The translations under genes were made by a program, and so were the position numbers. From positions 1 through 13,053 of the forward strand of contig SCVU01000025.1 of the NCBI GenBank assembly GCA_004296785.1: a stretch of 13,053 bases of DNA, written 5' to 3'. Under the pieces are notes generated by a model. That model searched no databases, had not been told where the DNA came from, and saw only the letters and a program-made list of their open reading frames with translations. This DNA is from Planctomycetota bacterium. GTDB taxonomy: Bacteria > Planctomycetota > UBA1135 > GCA-002686595. Position 1 is the first letter of the stretch. Each line of letters starts with the position of its first letter. Shown here piece by piece: positions 1 through 7,030 of this stretch.

Positions 1-13
1 GCTCTTCCGATCT
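1..13. other. Residual Illumina adapter sequence
   Basis: The first 13 bases read GCTCTTCCGATCT. This is exactly the 3' end of the standard Illumina adapter, and its reverse complement AGATCGGAAGAGC is the usual trimming target. It sits precisely at the window edge, so this is untrimmed library sequence at a contig end and not genomic DNA. Genomic sequence starts at base 14. The adapter adds a few false residues (I-G-R) to the truncated end of the minus-strand gene that runs off this side. Confidence 0.93.
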
Positions 14-1013
14 TCATCCGCCAGTAGATGCTGTCGCCGAGACCGCTCGCGATTCCCGGCCCGATGTCGGCGACCAGCGCGGTGCCGGCGCTCGTGCCGT
101 CGGTGCTCCACAGCTCGCGGCCGTGCACGCCGTCGTTCGCGGTGAAGAAGAGCTGGTTGCCGGCGACGGTGAACAGCGATGCGTACGAGCTCAGCCCGAG
201 CCCCGCGCCCGCGTGGATGTCCTTCACGAGCACCGTGCCGGCCGCAGTTCCGTCGCTCTTCCACAGCTCGTAGCTGTCGTTGCCGTTGAGCGCCGCGTGG
301 AAATACACCGCGCCGTTGAACACGGTCGGCTGGTTCGGTCCGCCGTAGAACGACTTCAGCGCCGTCGCGCCGGCCGCGGTCGCGCGGCGGAGCTCCGACT
401 GCGCGCGGTAGTAGACCGCCGTGCCGTCGCTCGCGATCTGCGCGGGATTCGGGCCGCCGTTCGCCACCGGCTGCGTGCCGGCCGTCGTGCCGTCGCTGTG
501 CCACAGCGTCGCGCCACCGCCGCTGTCGGCCGCGAAGAACAGCTCGCCGGCCGCGATCGCCAGCGGCTCACGCACCCACGGCATGACGACGATCGAGCCG
601 CCGGACCCGGCGCGGATGTCGGCAACCATCTGCGTGCCGGCAGCGGTGCCGTCGCTGCGCCACAGCTCGACGCCGTGCACGCCGTCGTCGGCCGTGAAGT
701 ACAGCACGCCGTTGAGCACCGTCAGCAGATCGGGTCGCGAGCCGTCGGGGCCGCTGTGCACGTCGCGCACGAGCTCGAGTGAGCCGGTGGCGACGTTGAC
801 GCGGTGCAGCTCGGCGCCCACGCCCGCGCCTTCGCGCGCGAAGTAGCTCCAGCCGTTGTGCGTCACGACCAGGTGCTCGTGCATCAGCAGCCCGGTGGGT
901 TTCGACTCGACGTCGTCGACGAGGTGCAGCTTCTGCGCCGCGACGGGCAGCGCGCTTCCGACCACGGCGACGAGCGGGACCAGTGAACGGAGCGAGCGGA
1001 TGCTTGCGAGCAT
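1..1013 (-). CDS. Secreted ELWxxDGT-repeat protein, 3' end missing
   Basis: The frame is open from an ATG at 1013 to the window edge, giving about 333 genuine residues; the last few codons are adapter. The N-terminus MLASIRSLRSLVPLVAVVGS is a clear signal peptide, with likely cleavage near the A-A-Q at residues 25-27, so the protein is exported. It is built of ELW-[ST]DGT-xxGT repeats. Good copies start near residues 116 (ELWRSDGTAAGT), 169 (TLWHSDGTTAGT), 249 (ELWKSDGTAAGT) and 300 (ELWSTDGTSAGT), with a decayed copy near 207. Each repeat is followed by a V-x-DI-x-x-G segment and a YF or FF strand, as in beta-propeller-like repeats. Proteins of this type are common in planctomycetes and other bacteria with large surface proteomes; their function is generally unknown. 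It lies downstream of the fucosidase on the same strand but has its own promoter-like sequence, so a link to fucose use is not shown. Confidence 0.88.
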   Translation of the reverse strand, partial: MLASIRSLRSLVPLVAVVGSALPVAAQKLHLVDDVESKPTGLLMHEHLVVTHNGWSYFAREGAGVGAELHRVNVATGSLELVRDVHSGPDGSRPDLLTVLNGVLYFTADDGVHGVELWRSDGTAAGTQMVADIRAGSGGSIVVMPWVREPLAIAAGELFFAADSGGGATLWHSDGTTAGTQPVANGGPNPAQIASDGTAVYYRAQSELRRATAAGATALKSFYGGPNQPTVFNGAVYFHAALNGNDSYELWKSDGTAAGTVLVKDIHAGAGLGLSSYASLFTVAGNQLFFTANDGVHGRELWSTDGTSAGTALVADIGPGIASGLGDSIYWRMKIGR

Positions 1014-1020
1014 GCCGCCA

Positions 1021-1049
1021 ACGCTAGGCGGGGTCGCGCGATTCGTCAA
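1021..1049 (-). promoter_or_regulatory. Sigma70-like promoter of the ELWxxDGT-repeat gene, possibly leaderless
   Basis: On the minus strand TTGACG (1049-1044) is followed after exactly 17 bases by TAGCGT (1026-1021). The -35 matches the consensus at five of six bases and the -10 at three of six. The -10 ends 7 bases before the ATG at 1013, so transcription would start at or next to the start codon, leaving no room for a ribosome binding site; none is visible. This suggests a leaderless message. The call rests on pattern only. Confidence 0.45.
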
Positions 1050-1065
1050 CCGGTGCGCGCGCCGG

Positions 1066-3123
1066 TCACGGACGCCGTGCGCTCGGCGGGACGAAGGCGC
1101 GCAGCTCCTCGGCGTGGATCGGCGCCAGCGGCTCGCCGGCCTTCGCGCGCCGCAGCACGAGCTCGGCGCCGCCGGTCTTGTTGAACCACGTCGCGCGCAC
1201 GCGGTGCCAGCCGCGGCCGAGCGCGACTTCGCCGCGCTTCGCGCTCGTGCCGTGCAGACCGTCGTGGTCGATCACGAGCTCGTCGCCGATCCACAGCTTC
1301 GAGCCGTCGTCCGAGCTGAGCTCGAAGACCCACGCGGCCGGCTCGGGCACGTACATCTCGGAGTAGAACGCCGCCGCGACGCGCTCGCGGCGCAGCGCAT
1401 CCGGCAGCGCGAACTCGGCGTGCTCGTACAAGGCACCCTGAACATCGACCGGCATCGACGCAGGCAGCTCCGGCACGCGCTCGTGATCGCCGTCCTGCAA
1501 CCAGATCAACACGCCCGGCGTCGTCGCGCTCGCCTCGCCCGCGCCGCGCCGCGGCTCGACGGCGGTGAACGTGCGCTCGGTGACCGCGGAGACCGCGCGG
1601 CCGGCGTGGAACGCGCGTGCCTTGACGGTCGTCGTCGCGGTCACGCGGATCGGTCCGCGCACGAGCGGCGAGCTCGTCGTGGGCTCGCTGCCGTCGGTCG
1701 TCGCGCGCAACTCGAGACCGTCGCCGCCGTGCACGGCGACGTCGAGCGAGCCGACGACGAGCGAGGTCGGCGCGGCGATCGCCGGCGCCTGGTACACGAT
1801 CGGCGCGCCGGCGATGTCGAGCGTCACGACGCTGACGTCGGCGTCCGGTGCCTGCGACGGCACGCGCACGATGAGCGCGTCGCCGCGGCGCTCGGCGCCG
1901 CCCCTCGGCTCGTTGCCGAGCCCCGGCACCACGAGCTCTCCGTTCGCGGGCCAGTCGTACACGTGCAAGTACAGGCGCGTGCCGCCGTCGATCGCGCGCA
2001 TCGTGCAGCGGCCGAACGGCAGCGCGCCGAGCGGCGACGCCTGCGTGCCGTGGATCGCATCGCCGTAGCGCTGCATCCACGCGCCGATCGCGGCGAGCCG
2101 CTCGACCGCCTCCGGCGGGAACGTGCCGTCCGCGCGCGGCCCGACGTTGAACAGGAAGTTCCCGCCCTTCGACGCGACGTCGACGAGCGTGCGGATGCAC
2201 TCGCGCGCGCTCTTCCAGTTCGCGTCCGCCGCGCAGTAGCCCCAGTGATCGTTCATCGTCATGCAGGTCTCCCAGTCGACGCCGGGGAGACCGCGCTCGG
2301 GCACCTCCTGCTCGGGCGTGCCGAAGTCGCCGACGGCCTCCGTCGATTGCGAGAAGCCCGCCATGCCCGCGCGGTGCACGTCGACGCGGTTGTTGACGAG
2401 CATCGACGGCGCGAGCGAGCGGCAGTGCGCGTAGAGCTCGACGCCGAGCTCGTGCGTCCACGTGCTCTCCCACTCGCCGTCGAACCACATCACGGCCGGC
2501 TGATAGCGCTCGACGATCTCGGCGACCTGCGCGTTCAGGTGCGCGACGTAGCGCGGGAACGATGCGCCGTCGCTCGAACGCTTCTCCCACCCGCGCCGCG
2601 GCAGGTAGTCCGGATGGTGCCAATCCATGATCGAGTGGTACGTGCAGAAGCGCAGTCCCTCGGCCTCGCACGCGGCCTTCAGCTCGCCGAGCAGATCGCG
2701 CTTCGACGGCGTGCCGCCCATGTCCCAATCGCTGAGCGCGCTGTCGTACAGCGAGAACCCGTCGTGGTGCTTCGACGTGATCACGACGTAGCGCATGCCC
2801 GCCTGCTGCGCCATCCGCGCCCAGGCGCGCGCGTCGTACTTCGCGGGATCGAACTGCCGTTGCAGCGGCAGGTACTGCTCGAGCGGGATCTGCGCGGTCT
2901 CGCGGATCCACTCGCCGTGCTGGTCGTTGCTCCCCCACTTGCCGGCGGGGATCGAGTACAGCCCCCAGTGGATGAACATCCCAAAGCGCGCGTCGCGCCA
3001 CCACTGCATCCGCGCGTCGTGCTGCGCGGCACTTTCGATCGGCACGCCGCGCGCGTCGAGGCGCACCGGAGCCGCGCACTGCGCGACGAGCAGCGTGAGG
3101 GCGAGCAGCGAGAGCTTCTTCAT
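1066..3123 (-). CDS. Secreted GH29 alpha-L-fucosidase with Fn3/CHB_HEX-like and PA14 domains
   Basis: This 685-residue enzyme is predicted to hydrolyse terminal alpha-L-fucose from glycans outside the cytoplasm. MKK plus a hydrophobic stretch ending near V-A-Q-C16 is an export signal; the near-lipobox leaves a lipoprotein possible. The GH29 catalytic domain covers about residues 35-440. It shows the family motifs WWRDARFGMFIHWG (41-54), SKHHDGF (117-123) and VMWFDGEW (211-218), whose Asp215 aligns with the catalytic nucleophile; GGNFLFNVGPRADG (320-333) closes the barrel. Residues 450-520 (TTDGSEPTTSSPLV, TVKARAF) look like the Fn3-associated CHB_HEX_C module. Residues about 535-680, with AWVFELSSDDGSKLWIG (597-613) and WHRVRATWF (639-647), form a PA14 domain, often carbohydrate-binding. 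The ATG overlaps the stop of the dehydrogenase gene (ATGA), with GGAG 10 bases upstream; longer in-frame upstream extensions lack any fucosidase character. It is the last gene of the catabolic operon and its context fits L-fucose supply. Confidence 0.93.
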   Translation of the reverse strand: MKKLSLLALTLLVAQCAAPVRLDARGVPIESAAQHDARMQWWRDARFGMFIHWGLYSIPAGKWGSNDQHGEWIRETAQIPLEQYLPLQRQFDPAKYDARAWARMAQQAGMRYVVITSKHHDGFSLYDSALSDWDMGGTPSKRDLLGELKAACEAEGLRFCTYHSIMDWHHPDYLPRRGWEKRSSDGASFPRYVAHLNAQVAEIVERYQPAVMWFDGEWESTWTHELGVELYAHCRSLAPSMLVNNRVDVHRAGMAGFSQSTEAVGDFGTPEQEVPERGLPGVDWETCMTMNDHWGYCAADANWKSARECIRTLVDVASKGGNFLFNVGPRADGTFPPEAVERLAAIGAWMQRYGDAIHGTQASPLGALPFGRCTMRAIDGGTRLYLHVYDWPANGELVVPGLGNEPRGGAERRGDALIVRVPSQAPDADVSVVTLDIAGAPIVYQAPAIAAPTSLVVGSLDVAVHGGDGLELRATTDGSEPTTSSPLVRGPIRVTATTTVKARAFHAGRAVSAVTERTFTAVEPRRGAGEASATTPGVLIWLQDGDHERVPELPASMPVDVQGALYEHAEFALPDALRRERVAAAFYSEMYVPEPAAWVFELSSDDGSKLWIGDELVIDHDGLHGTSAKRGEVALGRGWHRVRATWFNKTGGAELVLRRAKAGEPLAPIHAEELRAFVPPSARRP

Positions 3124-4205
3124 GCGAACGGCACTCCGGTGATGCGCGACACGTCGCGCAGGTCTTCGACGACGGGCTGGACGAGCGGGATTCCCTCGGC
3201 GCGGCGCAGCGCCTCGGCCTCGCGCTCGGGATCGCCGGGCAGCAGCACGCCGCTCGTGCCGGGCGCCGCGCGCGTCGCGCGGAACGTGCGCACGAGGTCG
3301 TCCATCTGGCGGCCGAACTCGGCCGGATCGACGAACGCGTCGATGCGCATCGCGCCGAAGAAGTGGCCGATGCCCTTGCCGACCGAGCGCTTGGGAACTT
3401 CCTGGCGCAGCGCGAACGGCGGCGTGAACGGCCCCCAGTTCGCGCCCGAGAGCACCGCGCACAGGATGTCGACCGACAGCGCGAGCGCGTAGCCCTTGTG
3501 GCCGCCGAGCTCGCGCTCGGAGCCGAGCGGCAGCAGCGCGCCGCCGTCGATCATCGCCTGCGGATCGGTCGTCACGCGCCCGGCGCGGTCGATCGCCCAG
3601 CCCGCCGGGATCGGCGCGTTGTGGCGCTTCGCGATCTCGACCTTGCCGTAGGCGGCCGCGCACGTCGCGAGATCGACGACGATCGGCGGCTCGCTGCCGC
3701 ACGGGAACGCGATCGCGATCGGATTCGTGCCGAGCATCCGCTCGGCGCCGAACAGCGGCGCGACGAGCTTCGTCGAGTTCGTCATCGCCCAGCCGATGTG
3801 CGCGCGCGCGAGGCCCTGCATCGCGTACCAGCCGGCGATCCCGTAGTGGTTCGTGTGGCACACGCTGACCCAGCCCGAGCCGGCGCTGGCGGCCTTCGCG
3901 TGCGCGATCTCGTTCGCGCGCGGACCGACGACGAGCCCGAGGCCGTTGTCGCCGTCGACGGTCGCGGTGCTCGCGCTCTCGCGCACGATGCGCACGTTCG
4001 GCCGCGGGTTGATGCGGCCGAGCTCGAGCATGTCGACGTACGTGTGCAGCCGCGCGACGCCGTGGCTGTCGACGCCGCGCAGGTCCGCCGCGGCGAGCAC
4101 GGCCGCGGCCTGCGCGGCGTCCGCGCGCGGCACGCCGTAGTGCTCGAACACGCGCGCGCTGAACTCGGAGAGTCGTTCGGACGGGAAGAGGGTGGTTTCG
4201 ACCAT
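3120..4205 (-). CDS. Ldh2/malate-lactate dehydrogenase family oxidoreductase (probable L-lactate dehydrogenase)
   Basis: This 361-residue protein belongs to the Ldh2 (YlbC/ComC/YiaK-type) NAD(P)-dependent 2-hydroxyacid dehydrogenase family, whose usual length is about 330-360. Family motifs are DLRGVDSHGVARL (41-53), GWVSVCHTNHYGIAGWY (111-127), GTNPIAIAFP (159-168), VDLATCAAAYGKV (177-189) with an unusual C-A-A after the T, GGHKGYALAL (234-243) and GVLLPGDPE (319-327). No signal peptide is present, so it is cytoplasmic. Members reduce or oxidise malate, L-lactate, sulfolactate or 2,3-diketogulonate. In this operon the expected substrate is L-lactate, a product of the diketo-hydrolase step, oxidised to pyruvate; that assignment is inference. 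The ATG at 4205 lies 8 bases after the FAD oxidoreductase stop and has no Shine-Dalgarno, and its stop overlaps the fucosidase start. Confidence 0.88.
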   Translation of the reverse strand: MVETTLFPSERLSEFSARVFEHYGVPRADAAQAAAVLAAADLRGVDSHGVARLHTYVDMLELGRINPRPNVRIVRESASTATVDGDNGLGLVVGPRANEIAHAKAASAGSGWVSVCHTNHYGIAGWYAMQGLARAHIGWAMTNSTKLVAPLFGAERMLGTNPIAIAFPCGSEPPIVVDLATCAAAYGKVEIAKRHNAPIPAGWAIDRAGRVTTDPQAMIDGGALLPLGSERELGGHKGYALALSVDILCAVLSGANWGPFTPPFALRQEVPKRSVGKGIGHFFGAMRIDAFVDPAEFGRQMDDLVRTFRATRAAPGTSGVLLPGDPEREAEALRRAEGIPLVQPVVEDLRDVSRITGVPFA

Positions 4206-4213
4206 CGCGGGGT

Positions 4214-5413
4214 TCAGTTCAGCGCGTCGACGATCGCAGCGCCGATCGCGAGGCTCGCGGTGGCCGCGGGCGACGGAGCGTTCAGCACGTGGACGCAGCG
4301 GGCGTTGGATTGGATCAGGAAGTCGTCGACGAGCTCGCCGCTGTCGAGCAGCGCCTGCGCGCGCACGCCGGCGGCGGCGGGCACGAGCTGCTCGGCGCGG
4401 ATCGCGGGGAGCAAGCGCTGCAGCGCGCGCACGAACGCGCGCTTCGACAGCGAGCGGTGCACCTCGGCGAGGCCCATCCGCCAGTGCCGCGCCGCGAAGC
4501 GGCGGAAACCGCGGTACGTCAGCGCATCCCACACGTCGGCGGGCGCGACGTCGCTCCAGCGATAGCCTTCGCGCGCCAGCGCGAGCACCGCGTTCGGCCC
4601 GCACTCGACGCCGCCGCCGACCATCCGCGTGAAGTGCACGCCGAGGAACGGGAACGCGGGATCCGGCACCGGATAGATCAGGTTGCGCACGAGCGCGCGC
4701 GCGTCCGGCGCGAGCTCGTAGTACTCGCCGCGAAACGGGACGATGCGCGCGGCGCGGCGCGTGCCCGCGAGCTCGGCCACGCGGTCGGAGTGCAGGCCGG
4801 CGCAGTTCACGAGCCGGCGCGCGCGCCACTCGCCGCGCGTCGACGTCACGACGACCGCGTCGCCATCGGTGCGGATCGCCGCGACGCGCGCGCCGGTCTC
4901 GACGGCGCCGCCGCGCGCGCGCACGAGCTCGGCGAGCACCGCGCACACGCCCACGTAGTCGACGATGCCGGTCTCGGGCACGTGCAGCGCGGCGACGCCG
5001 GCGGCGTGCGGCTCGAGCTCGCGCAGGCGCTGCGGCCCGATGCGCTCGCACGCGACGCCGTTGGCGCGCGCGCGCTCCTCGATCTTGTCCAGGCGCGGCA
5101 CTTCCGACGCGTCGACCGCGACGACCACCTTGCCGCAGCGCTCGTGGCGCACGCCGTGCTCGGCGCAGAACTCCTCGAGCGCGCGCTTGCCCGCGCGGCA
5201 CAGCGCGGCCTTCTGCGAGCCCGGCTTGTAGTAGATGCCCGAGTGCACGACGCCCGAGTTGCGGCCCGTCTGGTGCGCCGCGAGCTCGCGCTCCTTCTCG
5301 AGCACGACGACGCGACTCCCGTCGCGCGCGCCACTGCGTGCACGCGTGAAGCGCTCGGCCGTCGCGAGCCCGACGATCCCGCCACCGATGACGACGAGGT
5401 CGGCGGTTTCCAT
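4214..5413 (-). CDS. lhgO: LhgO-type FAD-dependent L-2-hydroxyacid oxidase/dehydrogenase
   Basis: This 399-residue flavoprotein is of the DAO superfamily and closest by motifs to L-2-hydroxyglutarate oxidase (LhgO/L2HGDH, about 400-420 residues). The N-terminal dinucleotide fold reads DLVVIGGGIVGLATA (5-19), with the acidic residue ending strand two at LEKE (38-41). The LhgO hallmark QTGRNSGVVHSGIYY occupies 48-62, followed by KPGSQKA (64-70). FLGVHFTRMVGGGVECGPN is the substrate-side segment, and the C-terminal HVLNAPSPAATASLAIG completes the FAD site. There is no signal peptide, but family members can be membrane-associated and pass electrons to quinone. Within this operon it might oxidise L-lactate from L-fucose, or L-2-hydroxyglutarate made by side reactions; the sequence cannot choose. 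Family assignment is strong, substrate is not. The ATG lies 4 bases after the FAH-family stop, without a visible Shine-Dalgarno. Confidence 0.9.
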   Translation of the reverse strand: METADLVVIGGGIVGLATAERFTRARSGARDGSRVVVLEKERELAAHQTGRNSGVVHSGIYYKPGSQKAALCRAGKRALEEFCAEHGVRHERCGKVVVAVDASEVPRLDKIEERARANGVACERIGPQRLRELEPHAAGVAALHVPETGIVDYVGVCAVLAELVRARGGAVETGARVAAIRTDGDAVVVTSTRGEWRARRLVNCAGLHSDRVAELAGTRRAARIVPFRGEYYELAPDARALVRNLIYPVPDPAFPFLGVHFTRMVGGGVECGPNAVLALAREGYRWSDVAPADVWDALTYRGFRRFAARHWRMGLAEVHRSLSKRAFVRALQRLLPAIRAEQLVPAAAGVRAQALLDSGELVDDFLIQSNARCVHVLNAPSPAATASLAIGAAIVDALN

Positions 5414-5417
5414 GGCG

Positions 5418-6266
5418 CTACGGGCAGGGCACGGTGAGCTGGTGCTGCTCGCCGAGCCGCTCGATCCACACGTGCATGCGCTGGCCGGCGCGCAGGTAGA
5501 TCGGATTCGGCTTCTGACCGAGGCCGACGCCCGGCGGCGTGCCGGTCGAGATCACGTCGCCGCTCTGCAGGCTCATGAACTTCGAGACGAAGCTGACGAG
5601 GTACGGGACGCGGAAGACCATCGTGCGCGTCGAGCCGTTCTGGTACGCGTGCCCGTCGACCTCGAGGCCGAGGCGCAGCTCGTGCGGATCCCCGACCTCG
5701 TCGGGCGTCACGAGCCACGGCCCGATCGGCCCGAACGTGTCGTGGCTCTTGCCCTTGACCCACTGGCCGGTGCCCTCGAGCTGCAGCTCGCGCTCCGACA
5801 AGTCGTTGATCACGCAATATCCGGCGACGTGCGCGAGCGCGTCGCGCTCGTCGACGTACTTTGCGGGCTTGCCGATCACGACGCCGAGCTCGACCTCCCA
5901 GTCGGTCTTCTTGGCGTTGCGCGGGATCTCGACGTCGTCGTTGGGCCCGCTGATCGCGCTGGTCGCCTTCGTGAAGATCACGGGCTCGCGCGGCAGCTCC
6001 ATGCCGGTCTCCTTCGCGTGGTCGGAGTAGTTGAGCCCGATACACAGGAACTTGCCGACGCGGCCGACGCACGGACCGTAGCGCGCGCCGGCCGGCGCGA
6101 GCGGCAGCGCGCGCGGATCGAGCGCGGCCAGGCGCGCCAGCTCCTGCGGCAGCAGCGCGTCGCCGGCGATGTCCGGCACGATGCCCGCGAGGCTGCGCAC
6201 GCGCCCGTCGGCGTCGACGACGCCCGGCAGCTCGCGACCGCGCTCTCCGAATCGGCACAGCTTCAT
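5418..6266 (-). CDS. FAH-family hydrolase (probable 2,4-diketo-3-deoxy-L-fuconate hydrolase)
   Basis: This 282-residue protein has a short N-terminal domain and a fumarylacetoacetase-like catalytic domain from about residue 70. Motifs are KFLCIGLNYSDHAKE (72-86), PVIFTKATSAISGPND (95-110), DWEVELGVVIGK (122-133) with metal ligands Glu124 and Glu126, CVINDLSERE (151-160) with metal ligand Asp155, GKSHDTFGPIGPWLVT (172-187) and GDVISTGTPPGVG (236-248). Automated tools often call such proteins 2-hydroxyhepta-2,4-diene-1,7-dioate isomerase. Here the neighbours are L-fuconate dehydratase and the C4 dehydrogenase. These favour hydrolytic cleavage of 2,4-diketo-3-deoxy-L-fuconate to pyruvate and L-lactate. 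The start is the ATG at 6266, which overlaps the preceding TGA as ATGA and has GGAG 6 bases upstream (6273-6276). A TTG four codons earlier is less likely. The stop is TAG. Confidence 0.92.
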   Translation of the reverse strand: MKLCRFGERGRELPGVVDADGRVRSLAGIVPDIAGDALLPQELARLAALDPRALPLAPAGARYGPCVGRVGKFLCIGLNYSDHAKETGMELPREPVIFTKATSAISGPNDDVEIPRNAKKTDWEVELGVVIGKPAKYVDERDALAHVAGYCVINDLSERELQLEGTGQWVKGKSHDTFGPIGPWLVTPDEVGDPHELRLGLEVDGHAYQNGSTRTMVFRVPYLVSFVSKFMSLQSGDVISTGTPPGVGLGQKPNPIYLRAGQRMHVWIERLGEQHQLTVPCP

Positions 6267-7030
6267 GCGTTGCTCCAACCTCCATCGATCACGTGGATCG
6301 CGCCGGTCGTGAACGACGACTCGTCCGACGCGAGGTAGACGACGAGCGCCGCGATCTCCTCGGCCGTGCCGAGGCGCCCGAGCGGCTGGCGCGCGACGAA
6401 CGCGCCGCGCACGGCGGCCGGATCGGCGCCGGTGCGGCCGGCCTGTTCGCTGATGCGACCGGCCAGCGACGGCGTGTCGATCGTGCCCGGGCAGATCGCG
6501 TTGCAGCGCACGCCGCGCGCGACGAAGTCAGCGGCCACCGATTTCGTCAGCCCGATCACGGCGGCCTTCGTCGCGCCGTACACGCAGCGATCGGGCACGC
6601 CCTGCACCGAGGAGGCGACCGAGGCCATGTTGACGATCGAGCCGCGGCCGCGCTCGAGCATCGCCGGCACGCACGCGCGGATCAGGCGCGCCATCGCGAG
6701 CACGTTGAGCTCGAACGCGCGCGACCAGTCGGCGTCGGAGGCGTCGAGCACGCTGCCGCGCGGCACCCAGCCCGCGCAGTTGAACAACACGTCGAACGCG
6801 CCGTGCTCGCGCGGGACGCGCGCGACGGCGGCCGCGTCGCACACGTCGAGGCGCGCGGTCGTCACGCCCGGCTGCGCGGTCTGCAGCGCTCCGAGCGCGC
6901 GCTCGTCGACGTCCGTCGCGAGCACCGCCGCGCCCTCGCGTGCGCAAGCGAGCGCGCTCGCGCGACCGATCCCGGCGGCGGCCGCCGTGACGAGGACTCG
7001 CTTCCCGGCGAGTCGACCGACCGCAGTCAA
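6263..7030 (-). CDS. SDR-family dehydrogenase (probable 2-keto-3-deoxy-L-fuconate 4-dehydrogenase)
   Basis: This is a 255-residue classical short-chain dehydrogenase. It has TAAAAGIG (15-22) for nucleotide binding, ATDVD (38-42) whose Asp40 favours NAD+ over NADP+, NCAG (84-87), and the catalytic Ser137, Tyr151 (YGATK) and Lys155, with Asn109 in place. The stretch RCVYGATKAAVIGLTKS (148-164) and the CPGTIDTPSL segment (180-189) closely resemble human DHRS6/BDH2. As I recall, the known bacterial 2-keto-3-deoxy-L-fuconate dehydrogenase belongs to that same subgroup. The expected reaction is NAD+-dependent oxidation of C4 to give 2,4-diketo-3-deoxy-L-fuconate, between FucD and the FAH hydrolase encoded on either side. 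No ATG fits. The start is a TTG at 7030 that overlaps the FucD stop as TTGA and is preceded by GGAG with 7-base spacing. Confidence 0.91.
   Translation of the reverse strand: MTAVGRLAGKRVLVTAAAAGIGRASALACAREGAAVLATDVDERALGALQTAQPGVTTARLDVCDAAAVARVPREHGAFDVLFNCAGWVPRGSVLDASDADWSRAFELNVLAMARLIRACVPAMLERGRGSIVNMASVASSVQGVPDRCVYGATKAAVIGLTKSVAADFVARGVRCNAICPGTIDTPSLAGRISEQAGRTGADPAAVRGAFVARQPLGRLGTAEEIAALVVYLASDESSFTTGAIHVIDGGWSNA

Noticed and set aside
1..1013. Tandem DNA repeat or CRISPR-like array in the repeat protein gene
   Set aside because: The periodic GAGCTGTGG/GACGGCACG words encode ELW..DGT protein repeats, are imperfect and vary in spacing, and are explained by the coding frame.
1049..1068. 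Hairpin ACCGG...CCGGT over the fucosidase stop codon as a terminator
   Set aside because: The stem is only 5 bases with an 8-base loop and no T-run follows. Short GC palindromes are frequent here by composition, and the left arm abuts the predicted -35.
856..3492. Very long open frame on the plus strand opposite the fucosidase
   Set aside because: It is almost entirely Arg, Ala, Val and His in low-complexity runs with no family motif. The opposite strand encodes a motif-complete GH29 enzyme. Long antisense frames are expected at this GC content; the same holds for the plus-strand frames opposite the other operon genes and the minus-strand frames opposite the transporter genes.
5418..6266. 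Annotation as homoprotocatechuate-pathway isomerase/decarboxylase
   Set aside because: The FAH fold alone would allow it, but no aromatic-degradation gene is nearby, while the fucose-acid enzymes are directly adjacent.
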